Positions 1 through 7,759 of a DNA stretch of 54,005 nt are shown here, piece after piece (the stretch's first letter is position 1; each line of letters begins with the position of its first letter). A program made the position numbers and the translations under genes. Origin of the DNA: Bacteroidales bacterium (GTDB lineage Bacteria; Bacteroidota; Bacteroidia; Bacteroidales; P3); assembly GCA_017522255.1 (NCBI GenBank), contig JAFWZP010000075.1, positions 1 through 54,005 of the forward strand, read 5' to 3'. The notes beneath the pieces are model-generated. The model was not told the DNA's origin and ran no database searches. It saw nothing but the letters and a program-made list of their open reading frames with translations.

Positions 1-141
1 GCGTGCTTTACGTTGTTGACTTCGTCGATGTTGCTATCGCTCGAAAGAGCTAATGCTAAGGCATTGCTCTTTACTCGCTTAATCGCAACGTTACCGAAAT
101 CTTTCTATTTCTTTTTCAATCGCATAGCCCGCTATGCTCAA

Positions 142-604
142 TTAAAAGAAAGTAGAAATCTTTTTAGCAAAATTCCGTAAATCACTTGCAAAGCAATTTT
201 TAGAAATTGCCTTAAAACGGATCGGCATTTGCACGCATTGAAACAGATGATGAACGTTCGTATTTTTTGATAGAAATACCATGTAAAGATGAGCTAAAAA
301 GTGAGCTAAAAAGTGAGCTAAAAATGATTGGCAAAGTATTGAACTACAGGGGGGCGTGTTGAAAACGGATTTGAGAAGTGAGCTAAAAAGTGAGCTAAAA
401 GGTGAGCTAAAAAGTGAGCTAAAAACTATAAAAATTATATTGGATTTAATTAGAGAAAATCCCGAAGCTACTATTGATGTGTTGGTAAAAAAGAGTGGCA
501 AATCAAGAACAACGGTACAAAAATGTGTTAGAAAGCTAAAGGAAGGATTGTGTATAGAACGAGAAGGAGGCAAGAATGGAGGTCGCTGGAAACTGCTGAT
601 ATAG
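142..604 (+). pseudogene. C-terminal remnant of a RecG-like ATP-binding / winged-helix protein
   Basis: Two pieces of one protein lie in different frames. In the frame starting at 216, the text N-G-S-A-F-A-R-I-E-T-D-D-E-R-S-Y-F-L-I-E-I-P resembles the end of the HATPase_c_4 domain of RecG-like ATP-binding regulators. It runs into (D/S)ELK repeats and stops at TGA 360-362. The remainder continues in another frame (356-604, GTG codon first) with more SELK repeats, then a winged-helix segment (TIDVLVKKSGKSRTTVQKCVRKLKEG) and a normal end at 604. An in-frame stop (213-215) also breaks the text before the first piece, where ALK seems to belong to a third frame. I see no N-terminal domain upstream. 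The likely reading is a decayed transcriptional-regulator relative; the short 356-604 frame could still be translated. Confidence 0.6.
288..424 (+). repeat. Two clusters of a 12-bp tandem repeat (AGTGAGCTAAAA)
   Basis: Three copies lie at 288-323 (first copy starts GAT) and four at 377-424 (third copy starts GGT), separated by 53 bp of unique sequence. Twelve base pairs equals four codons, translated as S-E-L-K, so copy-number change would not shift the frame. The two clusters sit in different frames of the broken gene around them. Confidence 0.85.
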
Positions 605-643
605 TGGTGCGCATTCCGTAAAACCGCAAACTTGTGCCCTTAT

Positions 644-740
644 AGCTCTATGTTAGAGCTTCTAATGTGTTGAAAGGTAAATTGTTATATATACGATATT
701 ATTACTGACGAAAATGGCGAAAATCTTCATTTTCGTCAGT
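644..740. other. Two hairpins after the pseudogene
   Basis: A small dyad AGCTCTA-TGT-TAGAGCT occupies 644-660. A stronger one has 13-bp perfect arms, ACTGACGAAAATG (704-716) and CATTTTCGTCAGT (728-740), with an 11-base loop. Neither has a U-run at its end, so they are not obvious intrinsic terminators. The rest of 605-1001 holds the 22-bp array listed separately and no gene. Confidence 0.55.
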
Positions 741-805
741 AGGGCAGTGGTAGCTTATACCTCAAGCCACTAATGAAAACAATGTTCAAATGCAATAAAT
801 TGTTA

Positions 806-950
806 TGGTAATGGTTTTAAAAAAACCTCCCTAATGCTTTTTTATTTTCTCCCGTATGGTTTTATATTTTCTCCCTAATACTTTTTCAAAACCATTAGGG
901 AGGTTTTCCGAAAGGTCCCTAATGGTTTTTTGTTTCTATGGTAATGGTTT
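806..950. repeat. 22-bp-phased intergenic repeat array A (CTCCCTAATG / CATTAGGGAG)
   Basis: CCC of the core CTCCCTAATGnTTTT falls at 829, 851, 873 and 917, exactly 22 or 44 bp apart. At 893-907 a unit is inverted (CATTAGGGAGGTTTT) and is a perfect 15-bp complement of 822-836. Flanking units with ATGGTAATGGTTTT at about 806 and 938 keep the phase within one base. Units diverge but never lose the spacing. The array lies between the + strand pseudogene and the 3' end of the - strand protease gene. Confidence 0.75.
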
Positions 951-1001
951 TTTGTACTAAAGTATAGTTATTTGTTGTTTGCTATTGTTACACTTGCCTG
1001 T

Positions 1002-2762
1002 TTAGTGTGTTATTTTCATTTTTCGGAATAGTCTTCCGTTTTCTATTACATCAACAGCTTTTTTGTAGCCTTTGTCTGTAGCTCGCAGTACTTCGTAGTA
1101 GTATTGTACTCCATATAGGTTTCGGGCTATCAGTCCTTTTATTTGATGTTCAATAAAGTCGTTAGACTTTTTGATAATTTCTTTGTTCTTCTTGTCTTCG
1201 GCAGTTGCTTTTTCTATTACTTTTTCGAATATTTTAGGGTCTTCGAGTAGTGCTTTTGCCATTTCGGAATAAGTGTCGCCATTTAATGTTGAGGTTGTAT
1301 CTTTTATTTCTTCTCTTAGAGCCACACTCATCCATTGTATTATCCAATCTGGTTTTACGACATTCTTTTTTATTCCGGCTTTTTCGGCATAAGCATAAAA
1401 TTCATCTTCTACATTCAAGTGATGATAATTTTTATCAAATTCTTCGAAAGTGGGGTATTTTTTTAGTAGGTTGTCGCGGTTTTTGTTTACATATTCCAAT
1501 GTAAAATTGTTTATCAGTCCTTTGCCACGAATTTCGATGTAATAGTCAGAAGCACGAGTGGTATCGATAGGGACAAAAATATCCGGTACTATTCCGCCAC
1601 CGCCATACACTACTCTTTTCTTGGTTGTAAAGTATTTTAAACTGTCCGGCACTCGTATACTGTCGGGGTCTATCAGTTCTTTGTTGTTGTATCGGTTCAT
1701 TATATCGTTGTAGTATGCTTCGAGTCCATCGTTGTATGGTTTTTGTATGCAACGTCCGCTTGGTGTGTGGTATCTCGAAGTGGTAATGCGTAGTTGTCCA
1801 CCATCGTTTAGCGGAAACATTCGTTGTACCAATCCTTTGCCAAAGCTGCGACGACCTATTATGATGCCTCTGTCGTGGTCTTGTATGGCACCGCTTACTA
1901 TTTCGCTTGAGCTTGCCGAGTTTTCGTCAATGAGTATTACAAGGCGACCCTTTTCAAAACTGCCTTTTTCGGTACTTTTCAGATATTCATTGGATTGGTT
2001 TAATCCTTCGGTATATACGATAAGTTTATCTTCGGGAAGAAATTCATCGCATATATCAACGGCGGCATTCATAAAACCTCCGCCATTGCCACGCAAGTCG
2101 AATATAAGGTTTTCCATACCTTGTTCTTTCAGTTCGTTTATTGCGGTTCGCACTTCTTCGGCCGATGTAGCCGCAAAGCGTATAAGTGCAATATAACCTG
2201 TATTTTTGTTTATCATAAAGTATGTGTCCACACTTTTGATAGGTATTTTATCTCTAACAACATCAAAATCAATAATGTTATTATTGTTTCCACGTTTTAT
2301 TCCTATTTTTACATGAGAGCCTTTGGGACCACGCAGCCTTTTGAAGACCCAGCTATTGGTAATGCTGTCGCCGATGGCCGGTTTGTCGTTGATAGTTATA
2401 ATTTTATCACCCGGAAGTATGCCTACTGTTTCGGAAGGTCCTCCTTTTATTACTTCAACTATGTTTATGGTATCTTTCATTATTTGGAAAGCCACTCCCG
2501 ACCCTTCAAAGTTGCCATACAGTGCTTCGGTGCTTTTCTTTACATCTTTTGCCGGGATATATACACTATGAGGATCCAATTCGTGAAGCATACTTTCGAT
2601 GCCTTTATCCATTATTTTGTCGGTGTTTACATCTTCTACGTAAAAGCGATCAATATATTGGAGTGTTTGGTTTATTTTGTTGTTAAAGCCCAAGCGTTGT
2701 GCCATGGCACTGAGGCTTAATATCATCAGTATTGCAGTAGTAAATATCTTTTTAGGACTCAT
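1002..2762 (-). CDS. S41 family C-terminal processing protease (Prc/CtpA type)
   Basis: This is a periplasmic tail-specific protease that cleaves proteins near their C-termini. Residues 1-21 form a signal peptide ending in MAQ. A PDZ domain covers about 85-165 (GVAF...GGPSETVGILPGDKI). The S41 core follows with FDLRGNGGGF (221-230), NSASSSE (281-287) and SFGKG (306-310). Ser284 and Lys309 are 25 apart, as in the Ser/Lys dyad of characterised CtpA/Prc enzymes. The roughly 150 residues after the catalytic core form the C-terminal extension common in Bacteroidetes homologues. Start MSPKK is the only Met before the signal peptide. The gene is alone, transcribed away from the etf operon and separated from it by a terminator. 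Confidence 0.93.
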   Translation of the reverse strand: MSPKKIFTTAILMILSLSAMAQRLGFNNKINQTLQYIDRFYVEDVNTDKIMDKGIESMLHELDPHSVYIPAKDVKKSTEALYGNFEGSGVAFQIMKDTINIVEVIKGGPSETVGILPGDKIITINDKPAIGDSITNSWVFKRLRGPKGSHVKIGIKRGNNNNIIDFDVVRDKIPIKSVDTYFMINKNTGYIALIRFAATSAEEVRTAINELKEQGMENLIFDLRGNGGGFMNAAVDICDEFLPEDKLIVYTEGLNQSNEYLKSTEKGSFEKGRLVILIDENSASSSEIVSGAIQDHDRGIIIGRRSFGKGLVQRMFPLNDGGQLRITTSRYHTPSGRCIQKPYNDGLEAYYNDIMNRYNNKELIDPDSIRVPDSLKYFTTKKRVVYGGGGIVPDIFVPIDTTRASDYYIEIRGKGLINNFTLEYVNKNRDNLLKKYPTFEEFDKNYHHLNVEDEFYAYAEKAGIKKNVVKPDWIIQWMSVALREEIKDTTSTLNGDTYSEMAKALLEDPKIFEKVIEKATAEDKKNKEIIKKSNDFIEHQIKGLIARNLYGVQYYYEVLRATDKGYKKAVDVIENGRLFRKMKITH

Positions 2763-2815
2763 AATATGCTGTTACTTAATAATATATTTTATATGTGTTA
2801 TCTCTAAATCTTATG

Positions 2816-2823
2816 CAAATATA
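2816..2823 (-). promoter_or_regulatory. Possible -7 element for the S41 protease gene
   Basis: On the minus strand this reads TATATTTG, matching the Bacteroidetes -7 consensus TAnnTTTG, about 54 bases before the ATG. No clear TTTG -33 element is seen at the right distance. Confidence 0.4.
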
Positions 2824-2867
2824 CGTATTTTATTTGTATTTTTTGAATGTTTTTTTATAAGATAAAA

Positions 2868-2904
2868 AGAAAGGCAGTATTGGTTTTGCCAAATACTGCC
2901 TTTT
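2868..2904 (-). terminator. Intrinsic terminator after etfA
   Basis: Arms 2871-2880 (AAGGCAGTAT) and 2893-2902 form a perfect 10-bp stem. Read on the minus strand it is followed by a T-rich stretch (TTTCTTTTTATC). It lies 25 bases after the etfA stop and before the protease promoter. Confidence 0.8.
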
Positions 2905-2926
2905 CAGATGTTTTATTATCGATGTT

Positions 2927-3931
2927 TTATTCCATCATACCTTTAAGACGTTCGGTAAGCAGAGGAATTATTTTGTTTACATCACCCACTATACCAACGT
3001 CGGCAACGTTGAATATAGGAGCAAATTTATCTTTGTTTATAGCTACGATAAATTCACTTTCTTCCATACCTGCAAGGTGTTGTATAGCACCGCTGATACC
3101 GCAAGCTATATATAAGTCGGGGCGAACGGTTTTACCTGTTTGACCTACTTGTCGGCTGTGGTCGATGATGCCTGCGTCAACACATGCACGCGACGACGAT
3201 ACTTGAGCGTTGAGAACACCGGCCAATTCTTCAAGTTTATTGAAACCTTCTTGAGAACCAACGCCTCTACCACCCGATACCAATATTTTGGCTTCGGAAA
3301 TATCTATCATACCTTTGTCTTCTTTTACTGTTTTGATTAGGCGTACACGCGAAATCTTTTCTTCGTTGAAGTTTATTTTGTAGTCAACTATTTCGCCTTT
3401 GCGGTTTGCATCGGCAGTCATTTTTTTCATCACACCCGGGCGAACTGTACTCATTTGAGGACGGTGGTCTTTGCAAACGATTGTAGCCATAAGGTTTCCA
3501 CCAAAAGCAGGACGGGTCATCAACAATTCGCGTTCTTCACCTATTTCCAATTTTGTACAATCGGCTGTCAAACCGGTCGATACTCTTGCCGACAAACGAG
3601 GACCAAGGTCTCTACCTATAGTGGTAGCACCAATCATCAATATGCTTGGTTTTTGTTCGTTTATAATTTGAGTTATAGCTTGAGTATAAGGTTCGGTAAG
3701 GTAGTCTTTAAGCAAATCGTTGTCAACTACTAATACTTTATCGGCACCTGCTGCTATAAGGTCTTGAGCTTTGTTTGTGATGTTTTTGCCAAGCAAAATA
3801 GCCACTACATTTTCTTTTAAGGTGTCGGCTAGTTCACGTGCTTTTCCCAAAAGTTCAAGTGCTACACTTTGGATTACGCCTTCGCGTTGTTCACAAAAAA
3901 CGTAAACATCTTTATATTGAGTTGTATCCAT
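2927..3931 (-). CDS. etfA: Electron transfer flavoprotein alpha subunit
   Basis: EtfA pairs with EtfB as the FAD-carrying electron carrier of the acyl-CoA dehydrogenase encoded upstream. The N-terminal Rossmann-like domain covers about residues 5-200. The C-terminal FAD domain is complete, with GGRG (220-223), SSSR (245-248), GQTGKTV (263-269) and GISGAIQH (278-285). At 334 residues it has normal length. It follows etfB by 20 bases in the same operon, and a terminator follows its stop. In anaerobes the Bcd-EtfAB complex can couple crotonyl-CoA reduction to ferredoxin reduction. Whether this pair bifurcates electrons cannot be decided by eye. Confidence 0.95.
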   Translation of the reverse strand: MDTTQYKDVYVFCEQREGVIQSVALELLGKARELADTLKENVVAILLGKNITNKAQDLIAAGADKVLVVDNDLLKDYLTEPYTQAITQIINEQKPSILMIGATTIGRDLGPRLSARVSTGLTADCTKLEIGEERELLMTRPAFGGNLMATIVCKDHRPQMSTVRPGVMKKMTADANRKGEIVDYKINFNEEKISRVRLIKTVKEDKGMIDISEAKILVSGGRGVGSQEGFNKLEELAGVLNAQVSSSRACVDAGIIDHSRQVGQTGKTVRPDLYIACGISGAIQHLAGMEESEFIVAINKDKFAPIFNVADVGIVGDVNKIIPLLTERLKGMME

Positions 3932-3951
3932 TTTGTATCAAAATTATTTGT

Positions 3952-4734
3952 TTAGATAATAAATTTTTCTTTCAATTTGCTAACGATGATACCTACTGCT
4001 TGTTCGGCATCTACTTCGTATTGTTCGCCTGCCGGTTTCAAGCTTTTTGGGAAAGCTTTTGCAACGCTTGTAGGAGAGCCTGCTTTACCAATTTTTGCTT
4101 CATCAACGTCTATCTTGTCGGCACCCCATACTTCTATTTCTCTGTTATAAGCATTTACTATGCCATTAACACTCATATAACGAGCTTTGAAAGCGGGAGC
4201 TAATACTGTTACTAAGCAAGGCATATCTATTTCGAGCATTTGATAACCTTCTTCGGTTTGTTTGCGGATAGTGAAGGTTTTCTTGCCATCGTATTCCATG
4301 CTTTCTAAATACGATACTTGAGGCAAATCCAAATGTTCGGCTATTTGAGGACCTACTTGTGCTGTATCGCCATCAATAGCTTGACGACCGGTAATAATAA
4401 GGTCGTGTTCGATGTTGCGTAATGCACCTGCAAGGGCATTAGATGTTGCCAAAGTATCGGCACCACCAAGTTTGCGGTCGGTCAACAATATTGCACGATC
4501 TACGCCCATAGCCAATGCTTCGCGAAGTATATCTTCGGCTTGAGGCAAACCCATGGTGATAACGGTTACATGGGCACCATATTTATCTTTAAGTTGAAGA
4601 GCCAATTCCAAACCACCTTTATCATCGGGGTTCATAATGCTGGGAACGCCTTCACGAATTAATGTACCTGTTTGAGGGTTTATTTTAACCTCGGTTGTGT
4701 CGGGTACTTGCTTTATACAAACTACTATTTTCAT
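3952..4734 (-). CDS. etfB: Electron transfer flavoprotein beta subunit
   Basis: EtfB forms a heterodimer with EtfA and carries the second nucleotide (AMP, or FAD in bifurcating forms). Characteristic text includes MKIVVCIKQVPDTTEV at the N-terminus, the nucleotide loop VDRAILLTDRKLGGADTLAT (about 79-98) and GDTAQVGPQIAEHL. Its 260 residues are the usual length. It lies between the acyl-CoA dehydrogenase gene (97-base gap containing a hairpin) and etfA (20-base gap), all transcribed leftward. The bcd-etfB-etfA order is typical of fatty-acid or butyrate-type metabolism operons. Confidence 0.95.
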   Translation of the reverse strand: MKIVVCIKQVPDTTEVKINPQTGTLIREGVPSIMNPDDKGGLELALQLKDKYGAHVTVITMGLPQAEDILREALAMGVDRAILLTDRKLGGADTLATSNALAGALRNIEHDLIITGRQAIDGDTAQVGPQIAEHLDLPQVSYLESMEYDGKKTFTIRKQTEEGYQMLEIDMPCLVTVLAPAFKARYMSVNGIVNAYNREIEVWGADKIDVDEAKIGKAGSPTSVAKAFPKSLKPAGEQYEVDAEQAVGIIVSKLKEKFII

Positions 4735-4755
4735 TATTTTCTGTTTAAATAATTG

Positions 4756-4778
4756 AGAGCTTGGTATATCTAAGCTCT
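4756..4778. other. Hairpin between the acyl-CoA dehydrogenase gene and etfB
   Basis: AGAGCTT (4756-4762) pairs with AAGCTCT (4772-4778). The run of T lies on the plus-strand side, so as a terminator it would stop antisense transcription. On the operon's own strand it is a hairpin without a U-tract, perhaps a processing or stability element. Confidence 0.45.
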
Positions 4779-4831
4779 TTTTTGTAAATAAATCGGTATT
4801 TGTAGAAAGGTTGAATAACTCTTTTCAAATA

Positions 4832-5974
4832 CTATTTCTTAAACAATTTACCAGCTATTACCATGCGTTGTACTTCTGATGTACCTTCGTATATTTCGGT
4901 AATCTTGGCATCGCGCATCATACGTTCTACAGGATATTCACGAGTGTATCCGTATCCGCCGTGGAATTGAACAGCTTTTGTAGTTACTTCCATTGCTGTT
5001 TCGGCACAGAATAGTTTTGCCATTGCAGCATCTACCGAATATGGTATGCCATTGTCTTTTTTGTAATGAGCACTGCGTACTAACAAACGAGCAGCTTGTA
5101 CCTTGGTTTCAAGGTCGGCCATTTGGAATTGTGTGTTTTGGAATTGCGAAATGCTACGTCCGAATTGTTTACGTTCTTTGGTGTATTTTACTGTTTCGTC
5201 CATAGCTCCTTGTGCTATACCCAATGCTTGTGCTGCTATACCTATACGACCTCCATCTAAGGTTTTCATGGCTATAGCAAAACCACCACCTATTTTTCCT
5301 AGTAAATTGTCTTTTGGTATGCGGCAGTTTTCGAATATAAGTTCGGTAGTAGCCGAGCCGCGGATACCCATTTTCATTTCTTTTTTTCCTATGCTGAATC
5401 CGGGAGTACCTTTTTCTACTATGAAAGCCGATATGCCTTTTGTTCCCATCGACTTGTCGGTCATGGCTATTATGATATATACATGGGCATAACCACCATT
5501 TGTGATAAATATTTTGCTACCATTCAAAACCCATTCTTCGCCGTCCAATACTGCTGTAGTTTGTTGACCTGCTGCGTCGGTACCGGCATTGGGTTCGGTC
5601 AAACCAAAAGCTCCTATCCATTCTCCCGATGCCAATTTGGGTAGATATTTCATTTTTTGTTCTTCTGTACCATTTTCCAATATAGGAGCAGCACATAACG
5701 ATGTGTGAGCCGAAAGTACAACGCCTGTAGTACCACATACACGCGATAGTTCTTCAACTGCCATACCATACATCATATTTGTACCACCGGCACCACCATA
5801 TTGTGTTGGAATGGGAATACCCATCAAGCCTATTTTTCCCATTTTTTCTACTGTTTCTATCGGGAAGCACTCTTGCTCGTCGATTTCAGCAGCCAAGGGT
5901 TTTACTTCTTTTTCTGCAAATTCGCGTATCATTTGCAAAAAAAGATTCTCTGTTTTTGATAAGTTGAAATCCAT
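4832..5974 (-). CDS. bcd: Short-chain acyl-CoA dehydrogenase (butyryl-CoA dehydrogenase type)
   Basis: This flavoenzyme oxidises or reduces the alpha-beta bond of short acyl-CoAs, exchanging electrons with the EtfAB pair encoded next. The 380 residues cover the whole family fold. Visible motifs are GAFGLTEPNAGTDA (flavin/substrate loop), KIFITNGG, the ERKQFGRSISQFQ helix, QFHGGYGYTREYPVERMMRDAKI, and the catalytic base Glu363 in IYEGTSE. The start MDFNLSKTE matches the usual N-terminus. It is the first gene of the operon. With the ferredoxin-linked pyruvate oxidoreductase at 45456 it suggests anaerobic butyrate or short-chain acyl metabolism; the exact chain length is inferred. Confidence 0.88.
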   Translation of the reverse strand: MDFNLSKTENLFLQMIREFAEKEVKPLAAEIDEQECFPIETVEKMGKIGLMGIPIPTQYGGAGGTNMMYGMAVEELSRVCGTTGVVLSAHTSLCAAPILENGTEEQKMKYLPKLASGEWIGAFGLTEPNAGTDAAGQQTTAVLDGEEWVLNGSKIFITNGGYAHVYIIIAMTDKSMGTKGISAFIVEKGTPGFSIGKKEMKMGIRGSATTELIFENCRIPKDNLLGKIGGGFAIAMKTLDGGRIGIAAQALGIAQGAMDETVKYTKERKQFGRSISQFQNTQFQMADLETKVQAARLLVRSAHYKKDNGIPYSVDAAMAKLFCAETAMEVTTKAVQFHGGYGYTREYPVERMMRDAKITEIYEGTSEVQRMVIAGKLFKK

Positions 5975-6081
5975 AATATTATCTGTTATTTATTTGTTAT
6001 TATCTTTATTATATGTATATTCGGGTGTAAGGTATTGTATATCTATGTATTATATGTAAATATGACTTTTCTTACGATGTG

Positions 6082-6089
6082 CAAATATA
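6082..6089 (-). promoter_or_regulatory. Possible -7 element for the bcd-etfB-etfA operon
   Basis: The minus strand reads TATATTTG (TAnnTTTG), about 108 bases before the bcd ATG. A TTTG -33 box at 19-21 bases is not visible. Confidence 0.4.
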
Positions 6090-6314
6090 CATATTTTTAC
6101 GGAATATTCATAGTATTATTTCTTTAAATTTTTCAGTTGGTCATAAAAAAGATATAATAGGCTAGTAATGATAGTGAATTTTAGAACGATTGTTCGGAGG
6201 TCCTTGCTTGATAATAAGAGCATTAGTCTTATTTTCTTCAAATATTTGCTGTATAAGTTTATATAGGGGATATAAAGGCGGTATTTATTTACATGGCTAT
6301 TTAATAATACAATA

Positions 6315-6342
6315 AAAAAGAGAGACAAATTTTGTCTCTCTT
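6315..6342 (-). terminator. Intrinsic terminator after tRNA-Glu
   Basis: On the minus strand a GAGAGACA...TGTCTCTC hairpin (11-12 bp stem, AT loop) is followed by six T. It starts seven bases after the last tRNA base and ends the tRNA-rpsT-tRNA unit. Confidence 0.85.
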
Positions 6343-6348
6343 ACTTTG

Positions 6349-6422
6349 TAGTCCGTAGGGGATTCGAACCCCTGATTTCAAGAATGAAAATCTTGCGTCC
6401 TAACCAGCTAGACGAACGGACC
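6349..6422 (-). tRNA. tRNA-Glu (UUC), copy 1
   Basis: The minus strand folds into a 74-base cloverleaf. The acceptor stem is GGTCCGT/ACGGACT with a G1-U72 pair. The anticodon stem-loop CAAGA-TTTTCAT-TCTTG gives anticodon UUC, and the T arm is AGGGG-TTCGAAT-CCCCT. CCA is not encoded. It is identical to the copy at 6751-6824. Confidence 0.95.
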
Positions 6423-6478
6423 ACATGAAAATGTATAATTAAAATCTTTGAATTATGAATTCTAGTCCGTTGTTGCTA

Positions 6479-6730
6479 TTACATAGCATTTACTTGACGC
6501 ATCAATTTTGATTTCAAGTTCGAAGCTTTGTTCTTGTGAATAACCGAACGTTTTGCCAATTTGTCTATTATTGACATCATTTTAGGTAAGCGTTCTACAG
6601 CAACTGCTTTTTCACTCAAAGCTCTAAAATCACGCAATGCATTACGCATAGTCTTAGCGTAGTATCTGTTTTCTATTCTTCTTCTTTCGTTTGCACGAAT
6701 TCTTTTCTTCGACGATTTATGATTTGCCAT
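6479..6730 (-). CDS. rpsT: 30S ribosomal protein S20
   Basis: S20 is a small basic protein that binds 16S rRNA early in 30S assembly. The 83 residues begin MANHKSSKKRIRANERRRIENR, the standard S20 N-terminus, and continue with the helical region KTMRNALRDF and the conserved IHKNKASNLKSKLMRQVNAM end. It is placed between two identical tRNA-Glu genes (gaps of 20 bases upstream and 56 downstream) and shares their promoter and terminator. It is therefore probably cut from a tRNA-mRNA-tRNA precursor by tRNA processing enzymes; that step is inferred from the layout. Confidence 0.97.
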   Translation of the reverse strand: MANHKSSKKRIRANERRRIENRYYAKTMRNALRDFRALSEKAVAVERLPKMMSIIDKLAKRSVIHKNKASNLKSKLMRQVNAM

Positions 6731-6750
6731 TTCTATTTATTTATTTTTTG

Positions 6751-6824
6751 TAGTCCGTAGGGGATTCGAACCCCTGATTTCAAGAATGAAAATCTTGCGT
6801 CCTAACCAGCTAGACGAACGGACC
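6751..6824 (-). tRNA. tRNA-Glu (UUC), copy 2
   Basis: All 74 bases are the same as at 6349-6422, with anticodon UUC in loop TTTTCAT, G1-U72 and no encoded CCA. It is the first gene after the promoter at 6870-6901, followed by rpsT. Confidence 0.95.
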
Positions 6825-6869
6825 ATCTTTTCTTCGAATTTTTGCTCGAAAATATCTCGTTTGCGGGTG

Positions 6870-6901
6870 CAAAATTACTAACATTTTTCGAATCTGCCAA
6901 A
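6870..6901 (-). promoter_or_regulatory. Promoter of the tRNA-Glu / rpsT / tRNA-Glu unit
   Basis: The minus strand shows TTTG (6898-6901), 20 bases, then TAATTTTG (6870-6877). Both boxes and the spacing fit the Bacteroidetes housekeeping consensus. Transcription would begin about 40 bases before the first tRNA. Confidence 0.75.
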
Positions 6902-6935
6902 TAAAATCGATGAAAAAATATATTTTTTTTTGATG

Positions 6936-7610
6936 TTAGTCTGTATCTGCTTGAAAACGAAAACCTAATCTTTTGCCGGTTACCATCATTTTTCTGTCGA
7001 AAGACATCTTCATTTCGGCTACAGAAACCAATTTTACCTCATCGTAAGGCGGAGTTAGAAGGTCAAAATTGGTAGTATACATGATTGCTGATTCAATTAT
7101 CTCTAGTACAGTGTTTTCTGTTATTTTTGCAGTGTTAAAGTTGTTGTAAAGCATTCCCAACTCTCTTTTGCCTTCTATAAAGTAGTGGTTCTCGTTGTTT
7201 ACAAATATTCTACCTATCATATAGCCAAGGTCGTTGTCGCGGTTGTAGGCAAACGAGTCGGCTAAGAAATTATATATATGTATGGTGCCACAATACGAGC
7301 GTTTGGGATCTTCTTTTACGTATGGTGTTTTCATTACATCGTGGTTACGCGAGAACTCAAACACATTGGTGTGCATCATAAATATTAGCACATCGCCGGC
7401 AAATTTTACTTCAAACTCAAAATCTCCACGGTCTTTAAACTCAAATGCAATGTCGATATCATCGTTTTTGGCTTTTTCTTGAAAAGATTCTATGAGTTCG
7501 CGTGTGGTTTTCCTGAATAATTCAAAGGTATCCTTAGTGGATTGGTATACTTTCTTTTTCAAAGCAGCTTTGTCGAATACTAGTTCGGCTAATTCTTTCT
7601 TTAGTTCCAT
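6936..7610 (-). CDS. Conserved-looking protein of unknown function (224 residues)
   Basis: I do not recognise a family. The protein has no signal peptide or membrane segment and looks cytoplasmic. It begins with a charged helix (MELKKELAELVFDKAALKKKVYQSTKDTFELFRKTTRELIESFQEKAKN), followed by a beta-rich middle with many aromatic residues (FEFKDRGDFEFEVKFAGDVLIFMMHTNVFEFSRNH), a segment KRSYCGTIHIYNFLADSFAYNRDNDLGYMIGRIFVNNENHYFIEGKRELG, and a C-terminal helix. Codon use and length suggest a real gene. It stands alone between the tRNA unit and the U32 gene, transcribed leftward like both. Bacteroidales genomes carry many such orphan cytoplasmic proteins, and no role is assigned. Confidence 0.8.
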   Translation of the reverse strand: MELKKELAELVFDKAALKKKVYQSTKDTFELFRKTTRELIESFQEKAKNDDIDIAFEFKDRGDFEFEVKFAGDVLIFMMHTNVFEFSRNHDVMKTPYVKEDPKRSYCGTIHIYNFLADSFAYNRDNDLGYMIGRIFVNNENHYFIEGKRELGMLYNNFNTAKITENTVLEIIESAIMYTTNFDLLTPPYDEVKLVSVAEMKMSFDRKMMVTGKRLGFRFQADTD

Positions 7611-7759
7611 ATTTTATAATTAATATTAGGTGCTTTTCTTCATTTATTATGTCCGATTAACGTCCTTATTCATTATATATTGTACACTCTTGTGAAATTT
7701 TACAAGTTGCTTCAATAAAATGAAGATTAATGCGATTATTAATCTCCATTCAGTAGAAA

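Noticed and set aside
6116-6328. Minus-strand 70-residue open frame between bcd and tRNA-Glu
   Set aside because: AT-rich, low-complexity composition, runs into the tRNA terminator and has no promoter of its own.
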